Source of the DNA: Deltaproteobacteria bacterium
Lineage (GTDB): Bacteria; Desulfobacterota; Desulfomonilia; UBA1062
DNA: 36,767 bases
Reading direction: 5' to 3'
NCBI GenBank assembly: GCA_011046135.1
Contig: DSBG01000125.1
Span: 1-36,767 of the forward strand
Positions 26,803-34,492 of the stretch are shown piece after piece. Both the position numbers and the translations under genes were made by a program. Position 1 is the stretch's first letter. Each line of letters opens with the position of its first letter. Below the pieces are notes generated by a model. The model had not been told where the DNA came from and ran no database searches. It saw only the letters and a list, made by a program, of their open reading frames with translations.

Positions 26803-27333
26803 CTACATTCCCGCCCTGACACCCATGAGGTAGAGGATGGGGGCAATGAGGAGAATCTGAATGATCCAACCGATAATGCATACGCCCACTGCTCTCATGG
26901 TGCTCGTATAGTCAAGGGCCTGTCGAACCGCGATGACCATGGCGACGAGCATCCACACAAAGGACACGAGAAAGACAATCCCTGTGATAAACGGGATCAC
27001 TCCCAGGATCCTGAGCATGCCCGGTGCACTCGAGAACCCGATGGTACGGAGCAACTCTCCGTAATCGGCCCTAGTCTGTGGCTCGGGAAGGAGCTTCGTG
27101 CCGATAATATAGGTGAGAAACGCCCAGATGAACCATCCAATCAGGGCGGAAATTGTCCCTGCAACAATGAATCCAAGACCACCGGTTTGCATGCCCCCGA
27201 TCCCGGCGGCAAGGCTCGAGAGAATTACCACGAGCACTGCCTGGTTCATGGATGACCTGTCCGCCTCAACCTCCTCGTACACTGCGGGATCGAGCTTGAT
27301 TGCCCTGATGACCCGTTCGGTAAAAGAACTCAT
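26803..27333 (-). CDS. Yip1 family membrane protein
   Basis: Polytopic membrane protein of 176 residues with five hydrophobic segments. It starts with a short cytoplasmic stretch (SFTERVIRAIKLDPAVYEEVEAD) typical of bacterial Yip1-domain proteins. QAVLVVILSSLAAGIGG, IVAGTISALIGWFIWAFLTYIIGTKLLPE, RTIGFSSAPGMLRILGVIP and the long paired helices near the end follow. The YGELLRTIGFSSAP segment is the strongest family mark. The bacterial role is unknown; eukaryotic Yip1 proteins act in vesicle traffic. GGGGGATGGT lies just before ATG 27333. Confidence 0.82.
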   Translation of the reverse strand: MSSFTERVIRAIKLDPAVYEEVEADRSSMNQAVLVVILSSLAAGIGGMQTGGLGFIVAGTISALIGWFIWAFLTYIIGTKLLPEPQTRADYGELLRTIGFSSAPGMLRILGVIPFITGIVFLVSFVWMLVAMVIAVRQALDYTSTMRAVGVCIIGWIIQILLIAPILYLMGVRAGM

Positions 27334-27409
27334 ACCATCCCCCTAGTTTTCCTTCTCATTCTAAAGAGTTTCCGTCATGAGTCAAGGGCATTGAAGCCTC
27401 GAAGCATCT

Positions 27410-28342
27410 CTAGAACATGCGGATTCGAACGCTCGTGTGCCCGTCAAACCTCGAGAGCCCTGCCTCTCGTGCAGATTCAACGGCTTCCAGGTATTCTTCC
27501 CGGGTGATCCGACGATCGAGCAGGGGATCGTCATGAGCCCGGTAACAGGGTCGATACTGGTCCATCACATTCACATAGGTGCCTTTAGAGAGTTCCCGGG
27601 CGAGGAACTCCATGACCTGTTCAGTACCGGCAATACCTCCCGGCATCACGAGATGCCTGACTAGCAGCCCCCGTATCGCGATACCGTCGTCTCCGATGGT
27701 GAGGTCTCCCACCTGGCGGTGCATCTCCTTCAGTGCTTCTCTGGCGACATCACAATAATCCGGCGCTGAGCAGAATTTCTCTGCATAGGACTCATCCCAA
27801 AACTTGCAATCAGGCATGTACAGATCAAAGATGCCCTCCAGAAGGTGAAGTGTGGGGACGAGATCATAGGCTCCGGTATTGAACACCAGGGGGATGCGAA
27901 GACCCTGTTCGATCGCCCCGGGAAGTGCCTCGAGTATCTGGGGAACCACATGAGACGGAGTCACGAAGTTGATGTTGTGCACGCCGCTCCTTGAAAGGGA
28001 AACCATGGCCGAGGCCAGATCGGATGGAAACACCTCTTTTCCCGAGCCAAGGTGGCTGATGTCGTAGTTCTGGCAGAAGGTGCACAAGAGATTACACGAG
28101 CTGAAAAATATCGTTCCCGACCCATTCCAGCCTACGAGGGGAGCCTCTTCTCCAAAGTGCTGGCCGAAGCTTGCCATCTTTGCATATCGTCCCGTTGCAC
28201 AGAACCCTGTTTCTCCCCTGGTGCGATCCACGCCACACCTCCGCGGGCAGAGCCGGCACTCTGATAACAGGTCAAGGGCTTGAGAGATCCTCTCCTGCAG
28301 AACCCCGGTTTCATGCCGGGCAAGGTAGGATGGCTCAGGCAT
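27410..28342 (-). CDS. Radical SAM protein, PflX-like (COG1313)
   Basis: Iron-sulfur enzyme of 310 residues related to pyruvate formate-lyase activases. The SAM-binding cluster is CNLLCTFC (Cys83, Cys87, Cys90) in place of the usual CxxxCxxC spacing, which it matches exactly. An extra N-terminal set CRLCPRRCGVDR...GFC (Cys29, Cys32, Cys36, Cys48) is the PflX hallmark and may bind another cluster or zinc. NINFVTPSHVVPQILEAL and DLYMPDCKFWDESYAEKF are conserved further on. ATG 28342 is preferred, with GGTGAG 7 bases upstream; GTG 28354 is the alternative. No glycyl-radical enzyme or AMMECR1 gene is adjacent, so the target is unknown. Confidence 0.88.
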   Translation of the reverse strand: MPEPSYLARHETGVLQERISQALDLLSECRLCPRRCGVDRTRGETGFCATGRYAKMASFGQHFGEEAPLVGWNGSGTIFFSSCNLLCTFCQNYDISHLGSGKEVFPSDLASAMVSLSRSGVHNINFVTPSHVVPQILEALPGAIEQGLRIPLVFNTGAYDLVPTLHLLEGIFDLYMPDCKFWDESYAEKFCSAPDYCDVAREALKEMHRQVGDLTIGDDGIAIRGLLVRHLVMPGGIAGTEQVMEFLARELSKGTYVNVMDQYRPCYRAHDDPLLDRRITREEYLEAVESAREAGLSRFDGHTSVRIRMF

Positions 28343-28417
28343 GATGATTCTCACCCCTGTGCTCCATGGAGAAGATACCTTCCCGCTTCGCCCGGGGGCA
28401 GAGATCTTGAGCAGGGT

Positions 28418-28924
28418 TCATCTTTTCTTGTACGTGCCCATGAGTTCCGTCTGAGTGATGATGTGCCCTTTCATGGCCTTGAGGACCTGCTTCTTCTTTG
28501 CCCCGGGGGGGAGATCGAGGAGCGTGTCCAGCGCATAGAGTCTGAAGAAGTACCGGTGCGTGCCAAAAGGAGGGCAAGGTCCGCCGTAGCCGACCTTCCG
28601 GTATCCGTTCTTTCCCTGGATACCTCCTGCTGCCGGGTGCTCGTCGTGACCGATGTTCTTGTCGAGGGAGCTCACCTCCGGGGGGATGTTGTAGTAAACC
28701 CAGTGGACAAAGGTCAGAAGCGCGAGCGCCGGCATCGGTGCATCCGGGTCATCGCAGATGAGCACGAGGCTCTTCGTGCCGGCAGGTACCCCCGAGATTT
28801 CAAGGGGTGGAGACATGTTGCTCCCATCACAGGTGTACTCGGAGGGAATCATCTCTCCTTGGTCAAAGGCCGGGCTGACCAGTTTCAACCCGTGACGCAC
28901 TTCATCGGTACCTTTCTTGCTCAT
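28418..28924 (-). CDS. YbhB/YbcL family Raf kinase inhibitor-like protein (PEBP fold)
   Basis: Soluble phosphatidylethanolamine-binding-protein fold of 168 residues without a signal peptide. Family segments are KLVSPAFDQGEMIPSEYTCDGSNMSPPLEI, ICDDPDAPMP with the anion-pocket Asp-Pro, FVHWVYYNIP with the pocket His, and GPCPPFGTHRYFFRLYALD. Bacterial members are of unclear function. AAGGAGG lies 5 bases before ATG 28924, one of the strongest ribosome sites in the window, suggesting high expression. A candidate promoter lies in the 77-base gap behind the DUF72 gene. Confidence 0.94.
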   Translation of the reverse strand: MSKKGTDEVRHGLKLVSPAFDQGEMIPSEYTCDGSNMSPPLEISGVPAGTKSLVLICDDPDAPMPALALLTFVHWVYYNIPPEVSSLDKNIGHDEHPAAGGIQGKNGYRKVGYGGPCPPFGTHRYFFRLYALDTLLDLPPGAKKKQVLKAMKGHIITQTELMGTYKKR

Positions 28925-28945
28925 CCAAACCTCCTTATCAAAGCC

Positions 28946-28974
28946 ATTCTATTCATACAAATAATGAGGTACAA
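28946..28974 (-). promoter_or_regulatory. Candidate promoter for the PEBP gene
   Basis: On the minus strand TTGTAC (28974-28969) and TAGAAT (28951-28946) are separated by 17 bases. The -10 matches 5 of 6 positions, the -35 only 3 of 6. It lies after the hairpin that ends the DUF72 gene, consistent with a separate transcript. Confidence 0.35.
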
Positions 28975-28991
28975 CTCAATGGCAACCCTGG

Positions 28992-29014
28992 TTCACCGGG
29001 TTTATCCCGGTGAA
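28992..29014 (-). other. Perfect 9-bp hairpin spanning the DUF72 stop codon
   Basis: TTCACCGGG (28992-29000) and CCCGGTGAA (29006-29014) are perfect inverted repeats around a 5-base loop. The loop contains the TAA stop (29004-29002) of the DUF72 gene. There is no T run after it on the minus strand, so it is not a textbook intrinsic terminator; it may stabilise the 3' end or act with Rho. Confidence 0.6.
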
Positions 29015-29745
29015 ATCCCTGAAATATCTGCGCCGAGGAGCGCCTTGAGCTTCAGTGCATTGTTCGGTGCATACCCCATGAAGTCGTTGTCGAAGTAGGC
29101 GTAGGTGTCCCGCTCCCATCCCTTTATCCTGGCAGCCCATGCCGCGAGTTCATCTTCCGTGTAACTCGAAGCGTAGAGCTTCTTCGAACCATGGAGCCTG
29201 AGATAAACGAAGTCTGCCGTAAGCTCCTCGTAGCAGGGGTAGCGGCCTGCGGTATCGGAGATGCACCATGCTACTTTGTGCTGATGCAGACAGGAGAAGG
29301 CCCTCTCGTTCACCCAGCTCCTGTTGCGTGCCTCGAGGGCGCAGTGAAAATGTTTCGGGATGAGGGAAAGAAACGTCATGAGAAGCCCCTCGTCAAAGGC
29401 AAGGGATGGGGGTAGCTGAAAGAGGATGGGTCCGAGTTTTTCCCCCAGGGGTGCAACAGACGAGAGAAATCGTTCGAGGGGTTCATGGACACCACGGAGG
29501 CGCTTGATATGGGTGATGAGACGGTTCGCCTTAATGGACCAGCAGAAGTCCTCGGGGGTATTCTGCTCCCACTTCTCGACAGTGGATGGCTTCATGTGTC
29601 GATAGAAGGTGGCATTGACCTCCACGGTGGAGAATGCTCGGCAATAGAACTCGAGCCAGCGTGTCTTCGGGATATCCTCCGGGTAGAAAACCCCCCTCCA
29701 GTGATCATAGGTCCACCCCGACGTCCCGATTGAGATCACGTGCAT
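29002..29745 (-). CDS. DUF72 domain-containing protein (YecE-like)
   Basis: Soluble TIM-barrel protein of 247 residues and unknown function. Family marks are the start ISIGTSGWTYDHWRGVFYPE, then FSTVEVNATFYRHMKPSTVEKWEQNTP, FCWSIKANRLITHIKRLRG, LGPILFQLPPSL, HFHCALEARNRSW and the end DTYAYFDNDFMGYAPNNAL. All are typical of DUF72/YecE. An in-frame stop four codons before ATG 29745 fixes the start, yet no ribosome site is present. A small upstream open frame overlaps the start and may supply coupled ribosomes. The gene ends inside a perfect hairpin. Confidence 0.93.
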   Translation of the reverse strand: MHVISIGTSGWTYDHWRGVFYPEDIPKTRWLEFYCRAFSTVEVNATFYRHMKPSTVEKWEQNTPEDFCWSIKANRLITHIKRLRGVHEPLERFLSSVAPLGEKLGPILFQLPPSLAFDEGLLMTFLSLIPKHFHCALEARNRSWVNERAFSCLHQHKVAWCISDTAGRYPCYEELTADFVYLRLHGSKKLYASSYTEDELAAWAARIKGWERDTYAYFDNDFMGYAPNNALKLKALLGADISGISPG

Positions 29746-29906
29746 GACGTTGTCTCAGCAAGATCCCGGAGGGAGAAGCGTACGAATATCTTCATGAAGA
29801 ATCCAGCCCGTATCCTCTCCGGGTTCTCGGACAGATCTGTGTTTCCGCCACGCGTGAAGAGGCCGGTGTCCAGGAGGGCCTGATGGTGAATTCTGAAAAA
29901 ACGCAT
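29736..29906 (-). CDS. Possible 56-residue small ORF overlapping the DUF72 start
   Basis: An open frame of 56 codons begins MRFFRIHHQALLDTGLF and ends at TGA 29738-29736, overlapping the DUF72 ATG by 10 bases. GGGAAG lies about 8 bases before its ATG 29906. No family is recognised and coding character is uncertain. Its main interest is that DUF72 lacks its own ribosome site, so this frame could deliver ribosomes by coupling. It could equally be chance. Confidence 0.3.
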   Translation of the reverse strand: MRFFRIHHQALLDTGLFTRGGNTDLSENPERIRAGFFMKIFVRFSLRDLAETTSCT

Positions 29907-29976
29907 CACGGGTACTTCCCTTCATTGTCTCGAGGTATTACCTTTATCAGTATTACATCAACAATAGGGGGATCAC

Positions 29977-31350
29977 ATGGAGAAGGCAACCATTAGCGAT
30001 GTTGTGGCCAGGCAGAAGGTTTTCTTTGCTTCAGGAGTGACGAAGGATCTGGATTTCCGCCTGCAGCAGCTCAGGAAACTGCACCAGGTCATCAGTGACA
30101 ATGAAAGGCGTATCCTCGATGCCCTGCACACTGACTTGAGAAAACCCACCCTCGAGGCCTATGCGAGCGAGATATCCCTTGTCTTCAGCGAGATTACGTA
30201 CTGCGTAAAGAAACTTCGTTCCTGGGCACGCCCGAGGATGACGCTCACCGCGTTGCCGCTCTTGCCATCACGGAGTTTCATCACGTACGAACCCTTTGGC
30301 GTGGCACTCATCCTGTCCCCGTGGAACTACCCCTTCCAGCTTGCCATCGCCCCCCTGATCGGGGCCATGGCTGCAGGCAACTGTGCCATCATAAAACCCT
30401 CCGAGATCTCTCCCGCAACGAGCAGTGTCATGGCGGAGATCTTCGAGGAGAACTTCGATCCCAGGTATATCTCGGTGATCACAGGTGGGCCTGAGGTTGC
30501 CCAGGCCCTGCTGGAGGAACAGTTCGACACGATTTTTTTCACTGGCAGCACGCGCATTGGAAGGGTTGTCATGGAGGCGGCATCCCGTCATCTGACCCCG
30601 GTAACGCTCGAACTCGGAGGGAAGAGTCCGTGCATCGTGGACAGCGATGTGAATATGGTTTACGCGGCACGCAGGATTGCATGGGCAAAATTCTTCAATG
30701 CCGGTCAGACCTGTGTGGCCCCTGACTACCTCCTCGTGGATGAGAAGATCATGGAGGAGTTTCTCGATATATTGAAACGCCAGGTGCTGAAGTTTTTCGG
30801 AACTGACCCGACCAAGAGTCCTGACTACGCACGGATCATCAGCGAGGGGCATTTTTCACGCTTGAGCGCATATCTCGATCAGGGGGATCTTGTCGTCGGT
30901 GGACAGACAGACCGTGCCCAGCGCTACATTGCACCCACCATCATGCGCAATGCTCCTCAGGATGCTCCCGTCATGCATGAAGAGATCTTCGGGCCGATTC
31001 TTCCGGTACTGAGCTATTCCGGTTTTTCAGAGGCGATCCGCTTCGTCAACTCCCGGCCCAAGCCCCTGTCCCTCTACCTGTTCAGCAGAGACCTTGAGCG
31101 CCAGCAGCAGGTCATCAGAGAGACCTCCTCCGGGGGAATCTGCTTCAACGATGCAATGGTGCACGTCGCTTCTCACTTTCTCCCCTTCGGCGGTGTGGGG
31201 GAGAGCGGTATGGGGTCCTACCATGGAAGGGCGAGCTTCGACGCCTTCAGTCATACAAAGAGTGTCGTGAAGAACACCCTGGCCTTCGACATACCCCTTC
31301 GTTACGTTCCATATCGCTTCAAGCTGCAGCTCGTGAAGTGGTTTTTCTGA
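29977..31350 (+). CDS. Aldehyde dehydrogenase, class 3 (ALDH3) type
   Basis: NAD(P)-dependent oxidation of medium or long-chain fatty or aromatic aldehydes to acids. The 457 residues match the short ALDH3 length. The Rossmann-type motifs are ILSPWNYPFQLAIAPLIGAMAAGN, IIKPSEISPATS and FFTGSTRIGRVVMEAA. The catalytic pair is Glu212 in LELGGKSP and Cys246 in FNAGQTCVAPDYLL. EEIFGPILPVL and LPFGGVGESGMGSYHG are also present. The end PYRFKLQLVKWFF is hydrophobic and basic, as in membrane-attached ALDH3 members. GGGGGATCAC precedes ATG 29977. It is divergent from the DUF72 gene and convergent with the metallo-hydrolase, 21 bases apart. Confidence 0.94.
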   Translation: MEKATISDVVARQKVFFASGVTKDLDFRLQQLRKLHQVISDNERRILDALHTDLRKPTLEAYASEISLVFSEITYCVKKLRSWARPRMTLTALPLLPSRSFITYEPFGVALILSPWNYPFQLAIAPLIGAMAAGNCAIIKPSEISPATSSVMAEIFEENFDPRYISVITGGPEVAQALLEEQFDTIFFTGSTRIGRVVMEAASRHLTPVTLELGGKSPCIVDSDVNMVYAARRIAWAKFFNAGQTCVAPDYLLVDEKIMEEFLDILKRQVLKFFGTDPTKSPDYARIISEGHFSRLSAYLDQGDLVVGGQTDRAQRYIAPTIMRNAPQDAPVMHEEIFGPILPVLSYSGFSEAIRFVNSRPKPLSLYLFSRDLERQQQVIRETSSGGICFNDAMVHVASHFLPFGGVGESGMGSYHGRASFDAFSHTKSVVKNTLAFDIPLRYVPYRFKLQLVKWFF

Positions 31351-31371
31351 GAGACGCTGTTTCCGTGAGTC

Positions 31372-32295
31372 CTATGTGTTGGAGCTCGGTTTCAGGGGAG
31401 GAGAGAGGTTTTTCGCCACGAAACCGGTCATCTGAGCGATGACCATCTGCATGATCTCCCGGGGCAGGAAGTACCCCGAACCCTCTGCCATGAAAAGCTC
31501 TGTGATCTCTTCAGCGGCGCTCCTGACCTCTCCGGTTTTTCGCAGGGTTTCCGCGATGAGTTTTCTGGTCTGGGCAGCGGAATCTCTGGCCTTCTCGAGA
31601 TAGGTTGATGCATCTTCACCCGTGAGGGCCCCGTAATGCTCTGCAAGGTAGACGTTCACCTCACAGGAAGACATTTTCTCGAGACTTGCCTGATACTGAT
31701 CAAAGTTGGAGTTGGCGGAGGTGAAAATGGTATCTCCGTAGAGAATGCCCCCAGCATCCGAGCCGAAGAGAGCCTTTTCCTGCGGTATGTAGATGGCGAT
31801 CGAGCAGGAGGAATGGCCGGGCACCTCGAGCACTTCCAAAGTGAGGTCTCCGCAGGGGATCTTCTCGGTATCTCCCAGGGCCTCTTCCACTTCGATGGAG
31901 GTTATGTCGAGACCATACGCTGAAAGCGATGCAGCCGGTTCTGTTGCCTGGAGCAGGAGCCTACTGAATTCTACGATGGTACTGATCACCTGGGGTTGTG
32001 CAAGCTGGTGCTGGGCTCTCTTCGAGGCGCTCACGACAACCCAGGGCCACTGTTGTTTCAGATAGGGCACTGCACCCACGTGATCGATGTGCGAGTGGAG
32101 GATGATGATACGCCTGATCTTTTCCACATCGATGCCAAGGCGGTTCACCTGGTCCCTGATGTCCGGGATGATGGATGCCATGCCTCCGCCCAGGAGGGCA
32201 TACTCGCCGTTGCCGTCGACCAGATAGACGCATGAATCTCTGCGTCCCAAGAGGGTTATTCTGTCTGTAACTTGTCCGGGGGTCTCTATTCTCAT
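31372..32295 (-). CDS. Metallo-beta-lactamase-fold hydrolase
   Basis: Zinc or iron hydrolase of 307 residues. The metal site HSHIDHVG (His67, His69, Asp71, His72) is intact, followed by VPGHSSCSIAIYIP with the next metal His and ALFGSDAGGILYGD with the bridging Asp. A final His in YLAEHYGAL fits the last ligand. The helical C-terminal 90 residues resemble the extra domain of bacterial MBL proteins acting on thioesters, lactones or flavin partners, but the substrate is unknown. AAGGA lies 8 bases before ATG 32295. It is divergent from the rdgC-like gene. Confidence 0.9.
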   Translation of the reverse strand: MRIETPGQVTDRITLLGRRDSCVYLVDGNGEYALLGGGMASIIPDIRDQVNRLGIDVEKIRRIIILHSHIDHVGAVPYLKQQWPWVVVSASKRAQHQLAQPQVISTIVEFSRLLLQATEPAASLSAYGLDITSIEVEEALGDTEKIPCGDLTLEVLEVPGHSSCSIAIYIPQEKALFGSDAGGILYGDTIFTSANSNFDQYQASLEKMSSCEVNVYLAEHYGALTGEDASTYLEKARDSAAQTRKLIAETLRKTGEVRSAAEEITELFMAEGSGYFLPREIMQMVIAQMTGFVAKNLSPPLKPSSNT

Positions 32296-32568
32296 TGCTC
32301 TGTCCTTGACCGCATAGACTCTTCAAGGCGGTTAGTCGATGGTATCACGAGAAAATACGAGAGTCAAAGAGCCATGTCAATCCGGACTTGAACGCAGCGA
32401 GGACCGGAATGGCTGGAGGGATCGACACATTCCGGGCTGAAGGGGAAGTGACGGGCTTCATCACCATCGGTTCTCAAAACCTCTGTGGGGTATCAGTGAA
32501 GGTTGATCGTGGTCTGCATGTAGTGTATGTCCTGATTTCCTTTGGTCATGCTTGATGAGGAGGACACC
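32296..32568. other. 273-base divergent intergenic region
   Basis: This region separates the metallo-hydrolase (minus) from the rdgC-like gene (plus). It holds a loose inverted repeat CCTTGA/TCAAGG near 32305-32326 and TCCGG/CCGGA pairs near 32381-32410. No promoter with good boxes was found by eye, and no coding frame is convincing. Confidence 0.4.
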
Positions 32569-33732
32569 ATGGGGATTCTTTCCAATACCGTGAGCCTGTT
32601 CCAGTACCGATTACACGGGGTGCGCCCGGAGGGAGACTTTGAGGCATGGATCGGTCGGCAGCTGATGAAGAACCAGTTTATGGGAATCGATAAAACAGCA
32701 GAGGAATCCTCCACGGGCTGGGTTGTGTTCGACAATCACCAGAGTTCGGATTTCACGGATCCCACCACCTTTGTGCGCGATCACTACCTTGTGTTCAGCC
32801 TGCGAAGAGACCAGAGAAAGGTCCCTTCCACGCTGGTGAAAAATCTGCTCTTGGCCGAATGCGACAAGTGGCTTTCTGAGAGACCCGCTATATCCCGGGT
32901 TCCGTCCAGAAGAAGGCTCGAGATGAAAGAGAACATCCACGCATCGCTCATTGCCCGCAGTCTTCCGGTGCCTTCCTCCTGGGATGTGGTCTGGGACACG
33001 AGATCCGATGTGGTGAGCATCACCAGTATCAGTGCCAGGGCCCTTGATCTCATCGAGGATGAAGTCAGCCGAACCTTCGAGGGTTTTCTGCTGGAGCCCA
33101 TTCATCCCATCAGTCGGGCAGAGGCCGTTCTGGTCAAGAGCCTTCACGGGGCTCTGGAAAGGGCCAACCAGGCCCCATCAAAAGATGTGCTTCTCCAGAT
33201 CAAGAAGAATCGATGGCTTGGATGGGAGTTTCTCCTGTGGCTCATGTACCGGACGAGCGCGGGAGTGTCGACGTACGAGGTGACCCAGGATGGCCCAGCC
33301 GAGAGAGATGAGCGATTTCTCAGCTACCTCCACGATCGGTTTGTCCTGTGCTCCGAGGGAGAGGACGGTATCCGCAAGAGTTCCATCATCGGTCCACAGA
33401 GAGATTTTGCCGAGGCGAGAAGGGCCATTCAGGACGGAAAGAACATTACCGAAGCACTCCTTTACTTTGAAAAAGATTCCATGAAGTGGAAGATATCTCT
33501 GAAGGCAGATCTGTTCGCCTTTGGATCCTTTACCTGCCCTCCGGTAACCATCGAGCGCGATGAGATCACGGACCCAATCCAGGAACGGGAGGCGGTATTC
33601 TTCGAGCGCATGAACCTCATCGAGACGGGGCTTCAGCTTTTCGAAAGCGTCTACGCTGCATTCTTGTCCCAGCGGCTGCAGGGCGGGTGGCAGGACACGC
33701 ACAGAGAGATCAGTGCATGGTTGAATCAGTGA
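32569..33732 (+). CDS. rdgC: RdgC-like recombination-associated protein
   Basis: Probable DNA-binding protein of 387 residues that in E. coli forms a ring on DNA and restrains RecA. The N-terminal half aligns in layout with RdgC: LFQYRLHGV at the start, STGWVVFDNH, LVFSLRRDQRKVPSTLVKNLLLAE, then RRLEMKENIHASLIARSLPVPSSWDVVWDTRSDVV-type core (KENIHASLIARSLP, VVWDTRSDVVSI). The protein is about 80 residues longer than E. coli RdgC and the C-terminal half is divergent. ATG 32569 is chosen because GAGGAGGACACC precedes it; the frame upstream to 32542 is not needed. The kinase gene follows after 103 bases holding two small hairpins. Confidence 0.75.
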   Translation: MGILSNTVSLFQYRLHGVRPEGDFEAWIGRQLMKNQFMGIDKTAEESSTGWVVFDNHQSSDFTDPTTFVRDHYLVFSLRRDQRKVPSTLVKNLLLAECDKWLSERPAISRVPSRRRLEMKENIHASLIARSLPVPSSWDVVWDTRSDVVSITSISARALDLIEDEVSRTFEGFLLEPIHPISRAEAVLVKSLHGALERANQAPSKDVLLQIKKNRWLGWEFLLWLMYRTSAGVSTYEVTQDGPAERDERFLSYLHDRFVLCSEGEDGIRKSSIIGPQRDFAEARRAIQDGKNITEALLYFEKDSMKWKISLKADLFAFGSFTCPPVTIERDEITDPIQEREAVFFERMNLIETGLQLFESVYAAFLSQRLQGGWQDTHREISAWLNQ

Positions 33733-33810
33733 GCCGGCATCGACAAGCTGCCATGAAGCGATGGGGAGATGTACACGTTTCTCCAGGGTTTCGTGCCCTG
33801 TGCAGGGGAA

Positions 33811-33826
33811 CCACTGAGAGCAGTGG
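33811..33826 (+). promoter_or_regulatory. Hairpin overlapping the kinase ribosome binding site
   Basis: CCACTG (33811-33816) and CAGTGG (33821-33826) are perfect inverted repeats with an AGAG loop. The 3' arm shares GG with the GGAG ribosome site (33825-33828) that serves GTG 33836. A second stem CAGGG/CCCTG lies just upstream (33784-33800). Together they could limit translation. Confidence 0.45.
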
Positions 33827-33835
33827 AGCACTGAC

Positions 33836-34492
33836 GTGAAGATCTTCATCATCGTCGGCATGCCTGCCTCAGGGAAGAATATTGCCAGGATGTACGCTCA
33901 ATCGAAGGGCATGCCCTACTACTCCACGGGAGATATCGTTCGAGAAGAGATCAGGAACAGGGGACTCGAGGAAGATGCAGTGACTACTGCACGGGTATCT
34001 GATGAACTCAGGAACCCTGACGGCATGGGGGTTACCCGCAGGGCACTGTCTCGGGCCCTCGAACATCACGAGACTGGGGTGTTTCTCGAGGAGATGCGAT
34101 CCTGGCAGGAGGTTGAACTCATAAGACAGCATGCTCCGACTGTTGTCGTTGCATTCCTGGCTCCCCGGGAAACGAGACGAGAGAGGGTGCTCCACAGGGC
34201 TCGTGCAGACGATTCGGCTGATGCCTTTGACGAGCGTGACATGCGGGAGATCGCCTATGGAACCGCCATACCCATTGCGCGCGCAGATACGTATATCATG
34301 AACACCGGGAGTCTCGATGATGGCCGTACAGCACTCGATGCCATCGTGGGAGATCACCTGGGAGCAGGTGATCTCCCACGAAACCGTTCACAAGGGGGGG
34401 GTCGTATCCTTCCTGGAAGATTCGTCTTTCTCATGCTGAACAAGGCAACTCGAAGGATCGAGCTATCACTTCATGGGAATGAACTCCTCTGA
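33836..34492 (+). CDS. UPF0200-like P-loop nucleotide kinase with atypical C-terminal tail
   Basis: Probable small-molecule or nucleotide kinase of 218 residues. Walker A is GMPASGKN (8-15), followed by STGDIVREEIRNRGL, RVSDELRNPDGMGVTRRAL, a LAPRETRRERVLHRARADD lid region and ADTYIMNTGSLDD near residue 150-162. This resembles the archaeal UPF0200 family related to dephospho-CoA and adenylate kinases. The domain ends near residue 176; the last 42 residues (GAGDLPRNRSQGGG onwards) look unlike the family. They begin within a perfect 16-bp inverted repeat and run into the 3' end of the opposite gene. The start is GTG 33836 with GGAG 7 bases upstream. Enzymatic substrate unknown. Confidence 0.75.
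   Translation: MKIFIIVGMPASGKNIARMYAQSKGMPYYSTGDIVREEIRNRGLEEDAVTTARVSDELRNPDGMGVTRRALSRALEHHETGVFLEEMRSWQEVELIRQHAPTVVVAFLAPRETRRERVLHRARADDSADAFDERDMREIAYGTAIPIARADTYIMNTGSLDDGRTALDAIVGDHLGAGDLPRNRSQGGGRILPGRFVFLMLNKATRRIELSLHGNELL
34344..34381. repeat. Perfect 16-bp inverted repeat inside the kinase gene
   Basis: TCGTGGGAGATCACCT (34344-34359) and AGGTGATCTCCCACGA (34366-34381) are exact reverse complements around a 6-base GGGAGC loop. It is the longest perfect hairpin I found in the window. It lies where the recognisable kinase domain ends. There is no T run after it on either strand, so it is not a standard terminator. Confidence 0.95.
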
